From positions 62,001-126,000 of the forward strand of contig JAFQEB010000086.1 in assembly GCA_017399225.1 (NCBI GenBank): DNA of 64,000 bases, in the 5' to 3' direction. Made by a program: the position numbers and the translations under genes. Positions within the stretch are counted from its first letter, which is position 1. Every line of letters begins with the position of its first letter. Below, one piece after another: positions 56,786 through 64,000 of this stretch. Source of the DNA: Clostridia bacterium (GTDB taxonomy: Bacteria > Bacillota_A > Clostridia > Christensenellales > Aristaeellaceae). A model generated the notes under the pieces. That model did not search any database and was not told the DNA's origin. It saw nothing but the letters and a program-made list of their open reading frames with translations.

Positions 56786-58171
56786 TCAGTCATCCGACTG
56801 TTGCCCCGGCTTCGACCTCAACTCCTGGTTCGGAGCGCTGCCGAATAAGCACGTGACCACCGACTTTGCCGGCAGGGCACACCCCACTGCCATATTCTGT
56901 ATCCCGAGATCAGCCAAGTTGTGTGCTGCATCGGTACAGAAAACTTGCGCCTGCCGGTTCTGCAGGCCATCGATGGCGATGATTTCGCGCTGGGCTGTTT
57001 CATTAGTGAGTACCAAGATCAGCTGTTCCCCCCGCTCGTATGCGCTACCGTACACGCCGTCGGGCGCATGCTCCATCTCCAGGTGAATCCGCTGCGCCCC
57101 AGTTACGAAGCGGGCATACTGCCCCAGTACCCATCCACGCTTGGTCATCCGCGGCCCTTCCCATTCACCATTCAGCGGAAGCATCACCAGGCCGCGCTGG
57201 TAGTAATCCGGGTTGGTCTCCACGGCCTTCCAGAACTCCCAAACGGGCGTATTCAGGATAGTCAGATCTTCATGTATCACCCGTGCAAGGATCAAAGCAT
57301 TCTCCATGGTGTCAGCTATCGGCTGTTGCTCCTCACACCACTCTGTTTGATGAAGCGCTAATGAAAGCCCTGCGTCATCAAGAGCATCCCGTACCTTCCG
57401 TCGTCCTTGAGCAGTCGCTTGATACGAATGGGCTGACAAATGACTGATACGTGAACGCAATTGTGTTGTCTCCTGCAGCCGACGAGCAATTTCGTACATA
57501 TATTCATGATCCCAACGTGCGCTATCCGGCATAGACAGGCTGACAGACGGACACAGTTCTTCCAATCGTTCCGCCACCCCTGCGCATATTGACATCACTT
57601 GGTCAACAGAATAGTGCGTCCCCTCCTGGGCCCTTGCATGCCAATCCCATTGCGGTTCATTGATCGGACTCAGGAATGTTACCGGATATCCTGCATCAAC
57701 ATATGCTTTTGCTGCCTGCACGGCATATTCAACAAAGTCATTTTCATACCCTGGCTTCAGATTGGTTTCTCCTGTTGGATTTCCATTAGGTCTCCCTGTG
57801 ATCGTCATACGAGAAGGAGGACTATTGATGAACAGCGTAAGGATATCAACCTGAGGATATGCAAGAACGCGGTCAAGCATCTTTGTGTTTTCTTCATCCA
57901 CAGAGAGGTCGAAGCAAAGGGGGGCGATTTCTACCGCTTTCGTTTCCCGTATCGGGGCAACATTGTCTCCGCTACTGCCGCTGCCAATGTTATGACGGTA
58001 TGTATTCAAACCAATTCCCTTTTTACGGTCATAGAGCAGAGAAATCGTCTGTTCCATCCATTCTTCCGGCCACCCGTGGTGCTTCCAGTTTGACGCCCAC
58101 CAGCACCCGGACACACCAAACCCAAGCACCTTTTGATATGTTCGCTGTAAATCAAGCAGCAATGTTCCCAT
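56786..58171 (-). CDS. GH30 family glycoside hydrolase
   Basis: A 461 aa protein without a signal peptide. GH30 marks are YQKVLGFGVSGCWWASNW (residues 12-29), GIGLNTYRHNIGSGS, LFINSPPSRMTITG, the acid/base in FLSPINEPQWDWHA (about 170) and the nucleophile in LALHQTEWCEEQQP (about 278), followed by a C-terminal beta-sandwich. The ATG at 58171 is 7 bases after GGGGAG; an in-frame TTG two codons upstream is too near. GH30 members act on beta-1,6-galactan, xylan or glucan; beta-1,6-galactan would fit arabinogalactan use. Confidence 0.88.
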   Translation of the reverse strand: MGTLLLDLQRTYQKVLGFGVSGCWWASNWKHHGWPEEWMEQTISLLYDRKKGIGLNTYRHNIGSGSSGDNVAPIRETKAVEIAPLCFDLSVDEENTKMLDRVLAYPQVDILTLFINSPPSRMTITGRPNGNPTGETNLKPGYENDFVEYAVQAAKAYVDAGYPVTFLSPINEPQWDWHARAQEGTHYSVDQVMSICAGVAERLEELCPSVSLSMPDSARWDHEYMYEIARRLQETTQLRSRISHLSAHSYQATAQGRRKVRDALDDAGLSLALHQTEWCEEQQPIADTMENALILARVIHEDLTILNTPVWEFWKAVETNPDYYQRGLVMLPLNGEWEGPRMTKRGWVLGQYARFVTGAQRIHLEMEHAPDGVYGSAYERGEQLILVLTNETAQREIIAIDGLQNRQAQVFCTDAAHNLADLGIQNMAVGCALPAKSVVTCLFGSAPNQELRSKPGQQSDD

Positions 58172-58201
58172 ACCCAAGCTCCCCTCGCATCACACCAACA
58201 T

Positions 58202-58855
58202 TCAGCATGTTTCAAGAAAGGCGATGATCTTCTGCGCCAGGATACGATGTCCCGCATCGTTAGGATGAAGTCCGTCTGGCATAAACTTCTCTCGCAACAT
58301 ATTAATACTCGGTTGTAGACCGGAGACTGCAAACAAATCAAGCACAGGGAGGGAGTAATGCTCAGCAACACGTCTTATTGCCTGCACATAATCCAGCAGC
58401 GTGCCCACTTCTTTGGGCTTGCATTCACCATTGATACATGTCTCGCCCAAACGATGCAGCGGTGTAGCAATCACAATAGGCTTGCCAGGATAGCGTTCTA
58501 TCAAGCGTACAAATAAATCATGCAGTCCGCCATAAAATGTAACTGGCGTCCGATCCTCCATACAGCCAAAAGGAGCATCGCCGTGTCCAAAGTCATTCGT
58601 TCCGCCAAATACGAAGATAATGTCAGCATCCGTATCCATGTCATCCACACGGCTCGAAAAATACCGATCAAAGCTTGATGGCTCGGACGGTCTTGTTTGA
58701 ATTGCTATTCTCGTGCCAGATATGCCATAGTTAAGGCATTCAGCCCCGGTAGCTTCTTCAATCAAATCACAAAACCGATTCGGGCAACCACTCGTGCCAA
58801 CACCTTCAGTGATGCTATCGCCAAGGAAAGCGATTTTTTTACCATTCAATTTCAT
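58202..58855 (-). CDS. SGNH/GDSL-family hydrolase
   Basis: A 217 aa cytoplasmic SGNH hydrolase. Block I is IAFLGDSITEGVG with the nucleophilic serine (about residue 13), block II NYGISGTRIA, block III VFGGTNDFGHG (about 84) and block V MPDGLHPNDAGH with the Asp-His pair (about 192-195). Such enzymes deacetylate plant oligosaccharides. Its position between GH30 and a sialidase-fold gene supports a carbohydrate esterase role. Confidence 0.9.
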   Translation of the reverse strand: MKLNGKKIAFLGDSITEGVGTSGCPNRFCDLIEEATGAECLNYGISGTRIAIQTRPSEPSSFDRYFSSRVDDMDTDADIIFVFGGTNDFGHGDAPFGCMEDRTPVTFYGGLHDLFVRLIERYPGKPIVIATPLHRLGETCINGECKPKEVGTLLDYVQAIRRVAEHYSLPVLDLFAVSGLQPSINMLREKFMPDGLHPNDAGHRILAQKIIAFLETC

Positions 58856-58901
58856 TTTTTCACCTCATATGCGGTGCTTAAGAGTGCAGGAAGTCACTTA
58901 A

Positions 58902-60065
58902 TCAAATCACCCATTCACAGACGGCAACCGTCATTGCAGTGCATGGCCGGTTCTCGCATTGTATGCCACGGTTGCAAATAGCATAAAAACGGTTATCTTC
59001 CTCACTAAATGCATAACTATTGCTATATCCATTATGGCTTGCATGGTCTTGCTGACTGTATGGAATCGGGTGCGGCCACTGATGCCACGTTTGACCCAGA
59101 TCATCGCTCAAAAAATAATCGCTTCCAGTATCGCTTTGACCGTTGCTCATAAAGGCCCCACTGACGATCAGCGTACCTTGCACACTACCGCGTTCCACCC
59201 ACAGGCAATATGGCGAAGAGCCTAAAGAGGCTCCGTCCTCAGTTTGAACGATACAGCCTTCATCTGTTACTTCGCCCCAGTCCAGGCCATCCAATGAATA
59301 CCTGCAGTGCACCGGATTTCCAGCTTTGCCTACCATTTCATATACCATGAAATATCTGCCATCCGGCAACCGCGTCACGACTGGCATGCCTGGCCTCAAA
59401 GACTGTTGACTACACTTGACAGATTCATGCAGCATAGACCAGCTGCACAAATCTTTTGTTGTTCGGTAAACAAGCTTTTGACTATGTGTCTTATATTGCC
59501 GTTCATCGCAGTAGTGGCACACAAGCGTATTATCATCCAACAAAACAAAGAATGGTTCCCACACGCCTTTACCTATCCAACCGCCATGATCCAAGGTCCC
59601 AAGCATTTTCCAGGATCGCCCGGTGTCCTTACTGACATACAGCTGTAGATAAGAACCATCTTCCGCACCGCCCGAAACGCCACCCATTAGCAGTGTTCCG
59701 CGTGGAAAAGCTCCCACATCTCTTGGAAGCTCATATATGGTCGGCATAAAGTAGGTTAATAAATCAGGATGCTCCTCATTGATGATACGCGCTGACAAGC
59801 TCCAAGTCTTTCCGCCATCGTCGCTGCGAAATACCGGATGTCCCTGCTGCCGCTTCAGTCGGTCTTCCACATCCTCTGGCAGACGTCTCTGCTCAAAAGT
59901 AGATAAAAGGGTTCCATTCTCGCCACAAGCAGAATGTGAAATTCTCGTGATTCTGCCATATAGATTAGAGGGCAGAAACACACGTTCATTTCTCTCGTTT
60001 GTTCCAATGCACTTCGATACAGCTTCTATATCCGCTGTAAACAATCGCTTCATGTTGCAGTTCAT
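58902..60065 (-). CDS. Cytoplasmic sialidase-fold (BNR) protein, GH93-like
   Basis: A 387 aa propeller protein without a signal peptide. Asp-box-like repeats are FRSDDGGKTWSLSARI (about 75), LYVSKDTGRSWKMLG (about 140) and YFLSDDLGQTWHQW (about 315). The motifs GKGVWEPFFVLLDDNTLVCHYCDERQYKTHSQKLVYRTTKD and SLRPGMPVVTRLPDGRYFMVYEM match, block for block, those of the secreted protein at 50353, so they are paralogues. The start at 60065 is 8 bases after AAGGGG. It may complete intracellularly what the secreted copy starts. Function as exo-arabinanase is inferred. Confidence 0.75.
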   Translation of the reverse strand: MNCNMKRLFTADIEAVSKCIGTNERNERVFLPSNLYGRITRISHSACGENGTLLSTFEQRRLPEDVEDRLKRQQGHPVFRSDDGGKTWSLSARIINEEHPDLLTYFMPTIYELPRDVGAFPRGTLLMGGVSGGAEDGSYLQLYVSKDTGRSWKMLGTLDHGGWIGKGVWEPFFVLLDDNTLVCHYCDERQYKTHSQKLVYRTTKDLCSWSMLHESVKCSQQSLRPGMPVVTRLPDGRYFMVYEMVGKAGNPVHCRYSLDGLDWGEVTDEGCIVQTEDGASLGSSPYCLWVERGSVQGTLIVSGAFMSNGQSDTGSDYFLSDDLGQTWHQWPHPIPYSQQDHASHNGYSNSYAFSEEDNRFYAICNRGIQCENRPCTAMTVAVCEWVI

Positions 60066-60121
60066 TCTCAGCACCCCTTAACTCAACCTTTGTCCAACGC
60101 GCACCTGTGAAACAGTCTGAT

Positions 60122-61645
60122 TTACAGTTTATTTGACAATGAATATTCGCCGCTTAACCGGATCATATTCCAAGAATACTGGCGTAAATGGACATGAATT
60201 TCATTTTCATCCACAGTTGTCATTCCATCTGCATGAGGCACTACATTATCCGGCTGTTCCGGACTATTGATGGCATCCGGATCCATATGTGCCAATACAA
60301 CATGTTCGATCAGCCTTATATCATCGAATCTCTCAAGGGTAACATCCAGTAAAATCTCTTCAGATTTTGAACGATTGACTGCAAAAATGATTACTTCCTT
60401 TTCTTCTTCATTCCAAACAGCAACCGTATCAACAAAAGGAACGAAATGGCATGCAGCAGTACTATATCCCGCACAATCCACCTTGGTTTGTAACGCAACT
60501 CCTCGTCCATACTTGGAAGTCAGCTGGAAGGGATAGTAAATAGTCTGCTTCCATGCAGCTCCGCCGGGCACTGTCATAATTGGTGCACATACGTTCACCA
60601 ACTGCGCCATGCAGGCCATTTCAACACGATCGCATCTGCGAATCAGAGACATCAACATGCTGCCCACCAGCAAGGCGTCTTCCATGGCGAAGATATACTC
60701 CTCGCGTGCCGGTCCGATCTTCCATGGATCAAGCGCGTTATCGCTCCTGTATCGCATCGGCCATACATTCCATTCATCAACCGACAGATTGATCCTTTTT
60801 TGTTTATGCAGTCGCGCAGCTACTGCATCACACAAGGCAATCACTCCATCGATATATGTATCCAGCTTTACTGAGTTAGCAAGATAAGCAGGCCCATCTG
60901 AATAGTCATTGGCAAAGTATTGATGCAAAGAAATGCAATCTATATGGTCGTAGCATTTCTCCAGTACCGTTTCTTCCCACAAGCCAAAAGAAGGCATATC
61001 CATACTCGTACTGCCACAAGCTACCAGGTTTACACCTGGATCGACTTTTTTCATCAGGCAGGCGGTCTTGCGGGCGATGTCACCGTAGTCTTCAGCCGTA
61101 CGACAGCCGATCTGCCAGATGCCGTCCATCTCGTTGCCAAGACACCACACCTCGTCACCGTAGGGTTTCTCGTGACCATTCTTGACACGCATATCCGCAT
61201 ACAGACTGCCAGCAGGCATGTTGCAATACTCCAGTAGCTGCGCAGCTTCCTCCGGACCCTTGGTACCAAGATTGACGGCCATCATGACCTCGGAGCCAAC
61301 CTCCTTAGCCCAAGCATGGAACTCATCCGTTCCAACCTCATTGGGTTCCAACTGCTGCCAAGCCGGGTCCAGCTTGCGCTGTCTCTTTTCACGAGGACCT
61401 ACGCCGTCTTTCCAATCATAGCCTGAGAGAAAGTTCCCACCAGGATAGCGTATGATCGGCACATTCAGTTCCTTGACCATCTGCTTTACATCCTGCCTGA
61501 AACCATTCCGATCAGCAGTTGGATGGTTCGGTTCATATATGCCATTGTAAACTGCACGCCCCATATGCTCGATAAAAGAACCGAAGATACGAGGATTTAC
61601 CTTGCCTACCTGAAACGAAGGATGCAGCATCATTTTGGCTTTCAC
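60122..61645 (-). CDS. Alpha-L-arabinofuranosidase, GH51
   Basis: A 507 aa cytoplasmic GH51 enzyme of normal length. It shows NPRIFGSFIEHMGRAVYNGIYEP (residues 17-39), IRYPGGNFLSGYDWKDGVGPREKR, VWCLGNEMDGIWQIG with the acid/base glutamate (about 173), SLHQYFAND and INLSVDEWNVWPM with the nucleophile (about 293), then the C-terminal sandwich. It is the first gene after a consensus-like promoter and heads the glycosidase row. It is only distantly similar to the GH51 at 28024. Confidence 0.96.
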   Translation of the reverse strand: MKAKMMLHPSFQVGKVNPRIFGSFIEHMGRAVYNGIYEPNHPTADRNGFRQDVKQMVKELNVPIIRYPGGNFLSGYDWKDGVGPREKRQRKLDPAWQQLEPNEVGTDEFHAWAKEVGSEVMMAVNLGTKGPEEAAQLLEYCNMPAGSLYADMRVKNGHEKPYGDEVWCLGNEMDGIWQIGCRTAEDYGDIARKTACLMKKVDPGVNLVACGSTSMDMPSFGLWEETVLEKCYDHIDCISLHQYFANDYSDGPAYLANSVKLDTYIDGVIALCDAVAARLHKQKRINLSVDEWNVWPMRYRSDNALDPWKIGPAREEYIFAMEDALLVGSMLMSLIRRCDRVEMACMAQLVNVCAPIMTVPGGAAWKQTIYYPFQLTSKYGRGVALQTKVDCAGYSTAACHFVPFVDTVAVWNEEEKEVIIFAVNRSKSEEILLDVTLERFDDIRLIEHVVLAHMDPDAINSPEQPDNVVPHADGMTTVDENEIHVHLRQYSWNMIRLSGEYSLSNKL

Positions 61646-61738
61646 TGTTTATATTCTCCTTATCACATTCATTCAGCAGACTATGTAATATCCAGTTTTA
61701 TCGTGTCACACAATACCGTTTCAATCGACTCAACTACC

Positions 61739-61767
61739 ATTATCATGGGATCCATTTGCATTGTCAA
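61739..61767 (-). promoter_or_regulatory. Promoter of the glycosidase operon
   Basis: Minus-strand TTGACA (61767-61762) and GATAAT (61744-61739), spacer 17. The start near 61732 leaves a leader of about 87 nt before the GH51 gene. It is the only clear promoter I find for the long minus-strand glycosidase row. Confidence 0.8.
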
Positions 61768-61858
61768 TCTTTTGGCATAAAGTACCAAGCACATCAAATG
61801 TTATTTTTTCTTAATATTTTCAATTATTATCACCTTTGGGAACCATGTATTCTTGGTT

Positions 61859-62395
61859 TTATTCCGCAGCGTTTTGTATGATATACTGCACTGCTTCCAT
61901 CATGTTTTCAGCCACATATACTGGCTCGTAATCCTGCCATTTTTCCCGATCGATCCCCAGCGCTTCCTCACCTCGCCCAGTCATAACGAGGATCAGCTTG
62001 ATCCCCATCTTTCCGGCGGCAGCCATGTCGCTCCAGCGATCACCGATCATGTAGCACTTGGACAAATCCATACCGTACTTCTCCGCAGCCTGCTCGAACA
62101 GACCAGGCTCCGGCTTACGGCACCGGCAGTGATCATGAGAATCGTGCGGACAGATGAACCAATCATAGGCGCCAATGGCACGGAACTCAGCCGCAAAATC
62201 ATACCCTCCATCCAGCCCACGCGCAATGCAGGACTGGTTCGTGATGATCACTGCCGGATAGCCGTTTTCTTTCAGCAGCCGAAACGCTTCCGGCGTCCCT
62301 TCGTAAGGATAGTAATCCGTAGGATACTTGACATAGTATGGACCGCCCATGGTTCCATCCCGGTCGATGAAAACAAACGTCCTGTTATCCATCAT
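61859..62395 (-). CDS. HAD-superfamily phosphatase, GmhB/HisB-N type
   Basis: A 178 aa HAD-IIIA phosphatase. Motif I is FVFIDRDGTMG (catalytic Asp pair), motif II is VIITNQSCIARG, and motif IV reads MIGDRWSDMAAA. Between them CPHDSHDHCRCRKP is the zinc-binding loop (three Cys, His) typical of heptose-bisphosphate and histidinol phosphatases. It is encoded 55 bases after the GatZ-like gene. A sugar (bis)phosphate is the probable substrate, but the context does not identify it. Confidence 0.85.
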   Translation of the reverse strand: MMDNRTFVFIDRDGTMGGPYYVKYPTDYYPYEGTPEAFRLLKENGYPAVIITNQSCIARGLDGGYDFAAEFRAIGAYDWFICPHDSHDHCRCRKPEPGLFEQAAEKYGMDLSKCYMIGDRWSDMAAAGKMGIKLILVMTGRGEEALGIDREKWQDYEPVYVAENMMEAVQYIIQNAAE

Positions 62396-62450
62396 CCATT
62401 CCTTCTCTCTACGAATTGCAATATTTCTGCTGAAATAACAATCACATTTC

Positions 62451-63722
62451 TTACACTTCTGCCATCAGCTTGGAGGTCAGGCCACGCAGGTTGTAGCAGG
62501 TGACATACTCGCTGATACGATGCTTGATCTTGTCAACCACGTAGCGACGGGCAGGAACATTTGCCTTCTCCAGACGATCCAGCATGGACTTCAGCTCAGC
62601 GGCAACAACAGGAGTATCGAACACATAGTGACCGCTGATATCAGTGATCTGCTTGGTCAGTTCCTCATCAGCCAGAACCTCCTCAACAGACAGCTTGGCA
62701 GTCTCGCCGACCATCCACTTGCGCCAACGACCAGCCTCCACCGCAGCGCGTGAGAGCACCTGCTCCACTTTGCTGACTTCATCGATCACGCCGATTTCCT
62801 TCATTTTCTTCTCCAGACGAGCCAGTTCGAGGTAAGCACGAGTCTCCATCACGCCATACTCAGGGGCAACGTTGGAGGATCCGACGCCCAGAGCGGGATG
62901 CATCAGGAGGATGTCATCAGGCAGATAGTCGCCGTTATGCTCCTTGAGTTCCATAGCATTCTGAGCGGTAACGCGGCCCAGCTTGCGGGCATTCTCAAAG
63001 GAGTACTTACCGATATTCTCCGTCAGACGGGTCAGCGTTCCGGTCTGACCAACGATGAACTGCGGATGGGGCAGACCCTTCTCATCCAGCATCGTCATCA
63101 GCTTCTCAATAAAGGTTTCGAACTCTACTGTACCGGTCAGGCCGCCGTTGGTTTCCTCCGTGCCGACCTCGTATCCCAGCGGGGGCAGATTCTTCTCCGC
63201 ACGATACGCTTCGCACTTCTCGATCAGTTCCACCGTCCGGCGCAGCACAATCTCCATCGGTACTACTGCGCCCACCGTGTGGGGATCCTTCGTCGGATCG
63301 ATGTGCAGCAGATCAAAGCCAGCATCGATGTCTTCGTAGTAAGACTTCAGGCCCAGCGACATCGCCTCATCTTCGGGCAGCTCAGCCTTACGCTCCTCAT
63401 CACGCTGCCAGGGGCCGCCATGGTCACGGCAGACATAATACAGGCCATCAAAGTCAACCTTCTTCGCCATTGCTTCAATCGCATTGCAGAAGTCATTCTG
63501 ATCCCAGTTGGACACATAACCACGGCCAAAGCACTCGGCATCAACCTGATTACGGCTGGCAATGAACATGATCGGGAAATCCTGCTCCTTGGCCAGCTCC
63601 AAAGTGCCCTGCAGCAGCATGGGGCTCATCGGGCCAATGCCCAGCAGCGTGACAAATCCATCCTTCGCACGCACCTTATGGAGACGGGGAACCATCTGAG
63701 TAATATTCAGCTTGCTATTCAT
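62451..63722 (-). CDS. GatZ/KbaZ family protein (tagatose-bisphosphate aldolase subunit type)
   Basis: A 423 aa member of the D-tagatose-1,6-bisphosphate aldolase subunit family (GatZ_KbaZ), whose characterised members assist the catalytic subunits GatY/KbaY. Features are IASRNQVDAECFGRGYVSNWDQNDF (about residues 54-78), YVCRDHGGPWQR, LLHIDPTKDP, YEVGTEETNGGL and PGARRYV-like ending VPARRYVVDKIKHRISEYV. No GatY/KbaY is encoded in the window. With a ROK kinase upstream, a galactitol/galactosamine-type or related sugar-phosphate route is suggested; some members may be enzymes in their own right. Confidence 0.87.
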   Translation of the reverse strand: MNSKLNITQMVPRLHKVRAKDGFVTLLGIGPMSPMLLQGTLELAKEQDFPIMFIASRNQVDAECFGRGYVSNWDQNDFCNAIEAMAKKVDFDGLYYVCRDHGGPWQRDEERKAELPEDEAMSLGLKSYYEDIDAGFDLLHIDPTKDPHTVGAVVPMEIVLRRTVELIEKCEAYRAEKNLPPLGYEVGTEETNGGLTGTVEFETFIEKLMTMLDEKGLPHPQFIVGQTGTLTRLTENIGKYSFENARKLGRVTAQNAMELKEHNGDYLPDDILLMHPALGVGSSNVAPEYGVMETRAYLELARLEKKMKEIGVIDEVSKVEQVLSRAAVEAGRWRKWMVGETAKLSVEEVLADEELTKQITDISGHYVFDTPVVAAELKSMLDRLEKANVPARRYVVDKIKHRISEYVTCYNLRGLTSKLMAEV

Positions 63723-63811
63723 TTTACTTTCCTCCTACTGCTCCTGTAGAGTAATGTACTTTGCTGTTCGACTCGATTCTGCGAGTGCAAGATGATGGTC
63801 GATTGTTTATA

Positions 63812-64000
63812 TCATTGGTTGCGATCCTTGGCCAATAAAGCTGCGCCCCACAAACCAGAATCATCCCCCAACGCTGCAACTCGTAACCATTTTTCAGGGT
63901 TTTCTCCCCAATAACTACCGCATTGTACCGCTTCCACGATTGCTTGTTTCATCAGATGCAAGGAATGTCGTACACTACCGCCGATGACAATACACTCCGG
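63812..64000 (-). CDS. ROK family sugar kinase (C-terminal part only)
   Basis: The last 62 codons of a minus-strand gene that runs off the right edge. The sequence ends VIGGSVRHSLHLMKQAIVEA and later VAALGDDSGLWGAALLAKDRNQ. This is the typical ROK kinase end (VIGGG.. and ALGDDAGLLGAA). It lies 89 bases upstream of the GatZ-like gene and is probably in the same operon. Substrate could be glucose, allose, N-acetylglucosamine or another hexose. Confidence 0.85.
   Translation of the reverse strand, partial: PECIVIGGSVRHSLHLMKQAIVEAVQCGSYWGENPEKWLRVAALGDDSGLWGAALLAKDRNQ

Overview
The window is about 58% GC, densely packed and protein-rich. Strong AGGAGG ribosome binding sites, sigma-A type promoters, a T-box leader, a short 4.5S-type SRP RNA and DegV, BMP-family and YIP1 genes point to a low-oxygen Bacillota (Clostridia-type) gut or rumen bacterium. 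The abundance of plant-polysaccharide genes fits that habitat. The species cannot be named from sequence alone.

Layout. 1-2.5 kb: partial ribonuclease J, glyA and the SRP RNA gene, all on the minus strand. 2.57-4.0 kb: a MarR/FabT-like regulator with two TTTGA-N3-TCAAA palindromes, followed by a DegV/FakB-type fatty-acid-binding protein. 4.1-7.8 kb: an RlmA-type methyltransferase, a secreted esterase, an M42 peptidase and an amidohydrolase. 7.9-15.9 kb: a T-box leader with a TTC (Phe) specifier, followed by a CoA ligase, a sodium/solute symporter, IorA, IorB, a PaaK-type ligase and a two-ACT-domain protein. I read this as a phenylalanine-starvation operon that imports aryl acids, activates them and carboxylates them reductively to make phenylalanine. 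16-23.5 kb: a flavoprotein plus xpt (purine salvage), facing a BMP-type nucleoside ABC transporter across a strip of hairpins.

23.9-34.5 kb is a patchwork of integration scars. A 16-base core from the 3' end of rpsI (ribosomal protein S9) occurs at 23928 and again at 30833, where 15 S9 codons and the stop survive. Both copies are followed by terminators. Between them lie a broken MATE gene, a PfkB kinase, a nucleotidyltransferase and a TetR gene with operators built into its promoter, a GH51 arabinofuranosidase divergent from an AraC regulator, and a ParA stump. To the right are a tyrosine integrase, its excisionase, a KTR-domain protein, a hairpin-rich IS200/IS605-like miniature element and a decayed second excisionase.

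34.6-64 kb is one long minus-strand polysaccharide-utilisation region, probably for arabinan or arabinogalactan-type pectin side chains. It holds GH43 (one copy frameshifted), GH51, GH2, GH30, two sialidase-fold proteins and an SGNH esterase. Sugar uptake is served by two MalF/MalG permease pairs, two solute-binding proteins (one of about 960 residues), an NHL/TPR protein, a YIP1 protein, a DUF5696 protein and two secreted proteins with repeated LamG-like domains. No sugar ABC ATPase is encoded here, so a shared MsmX-type ATPase elsewhere is likely. The right end carries a HAD phosphatase, a GatZ/KbaZ-type protein and the tail of a ROK sugar kinase.
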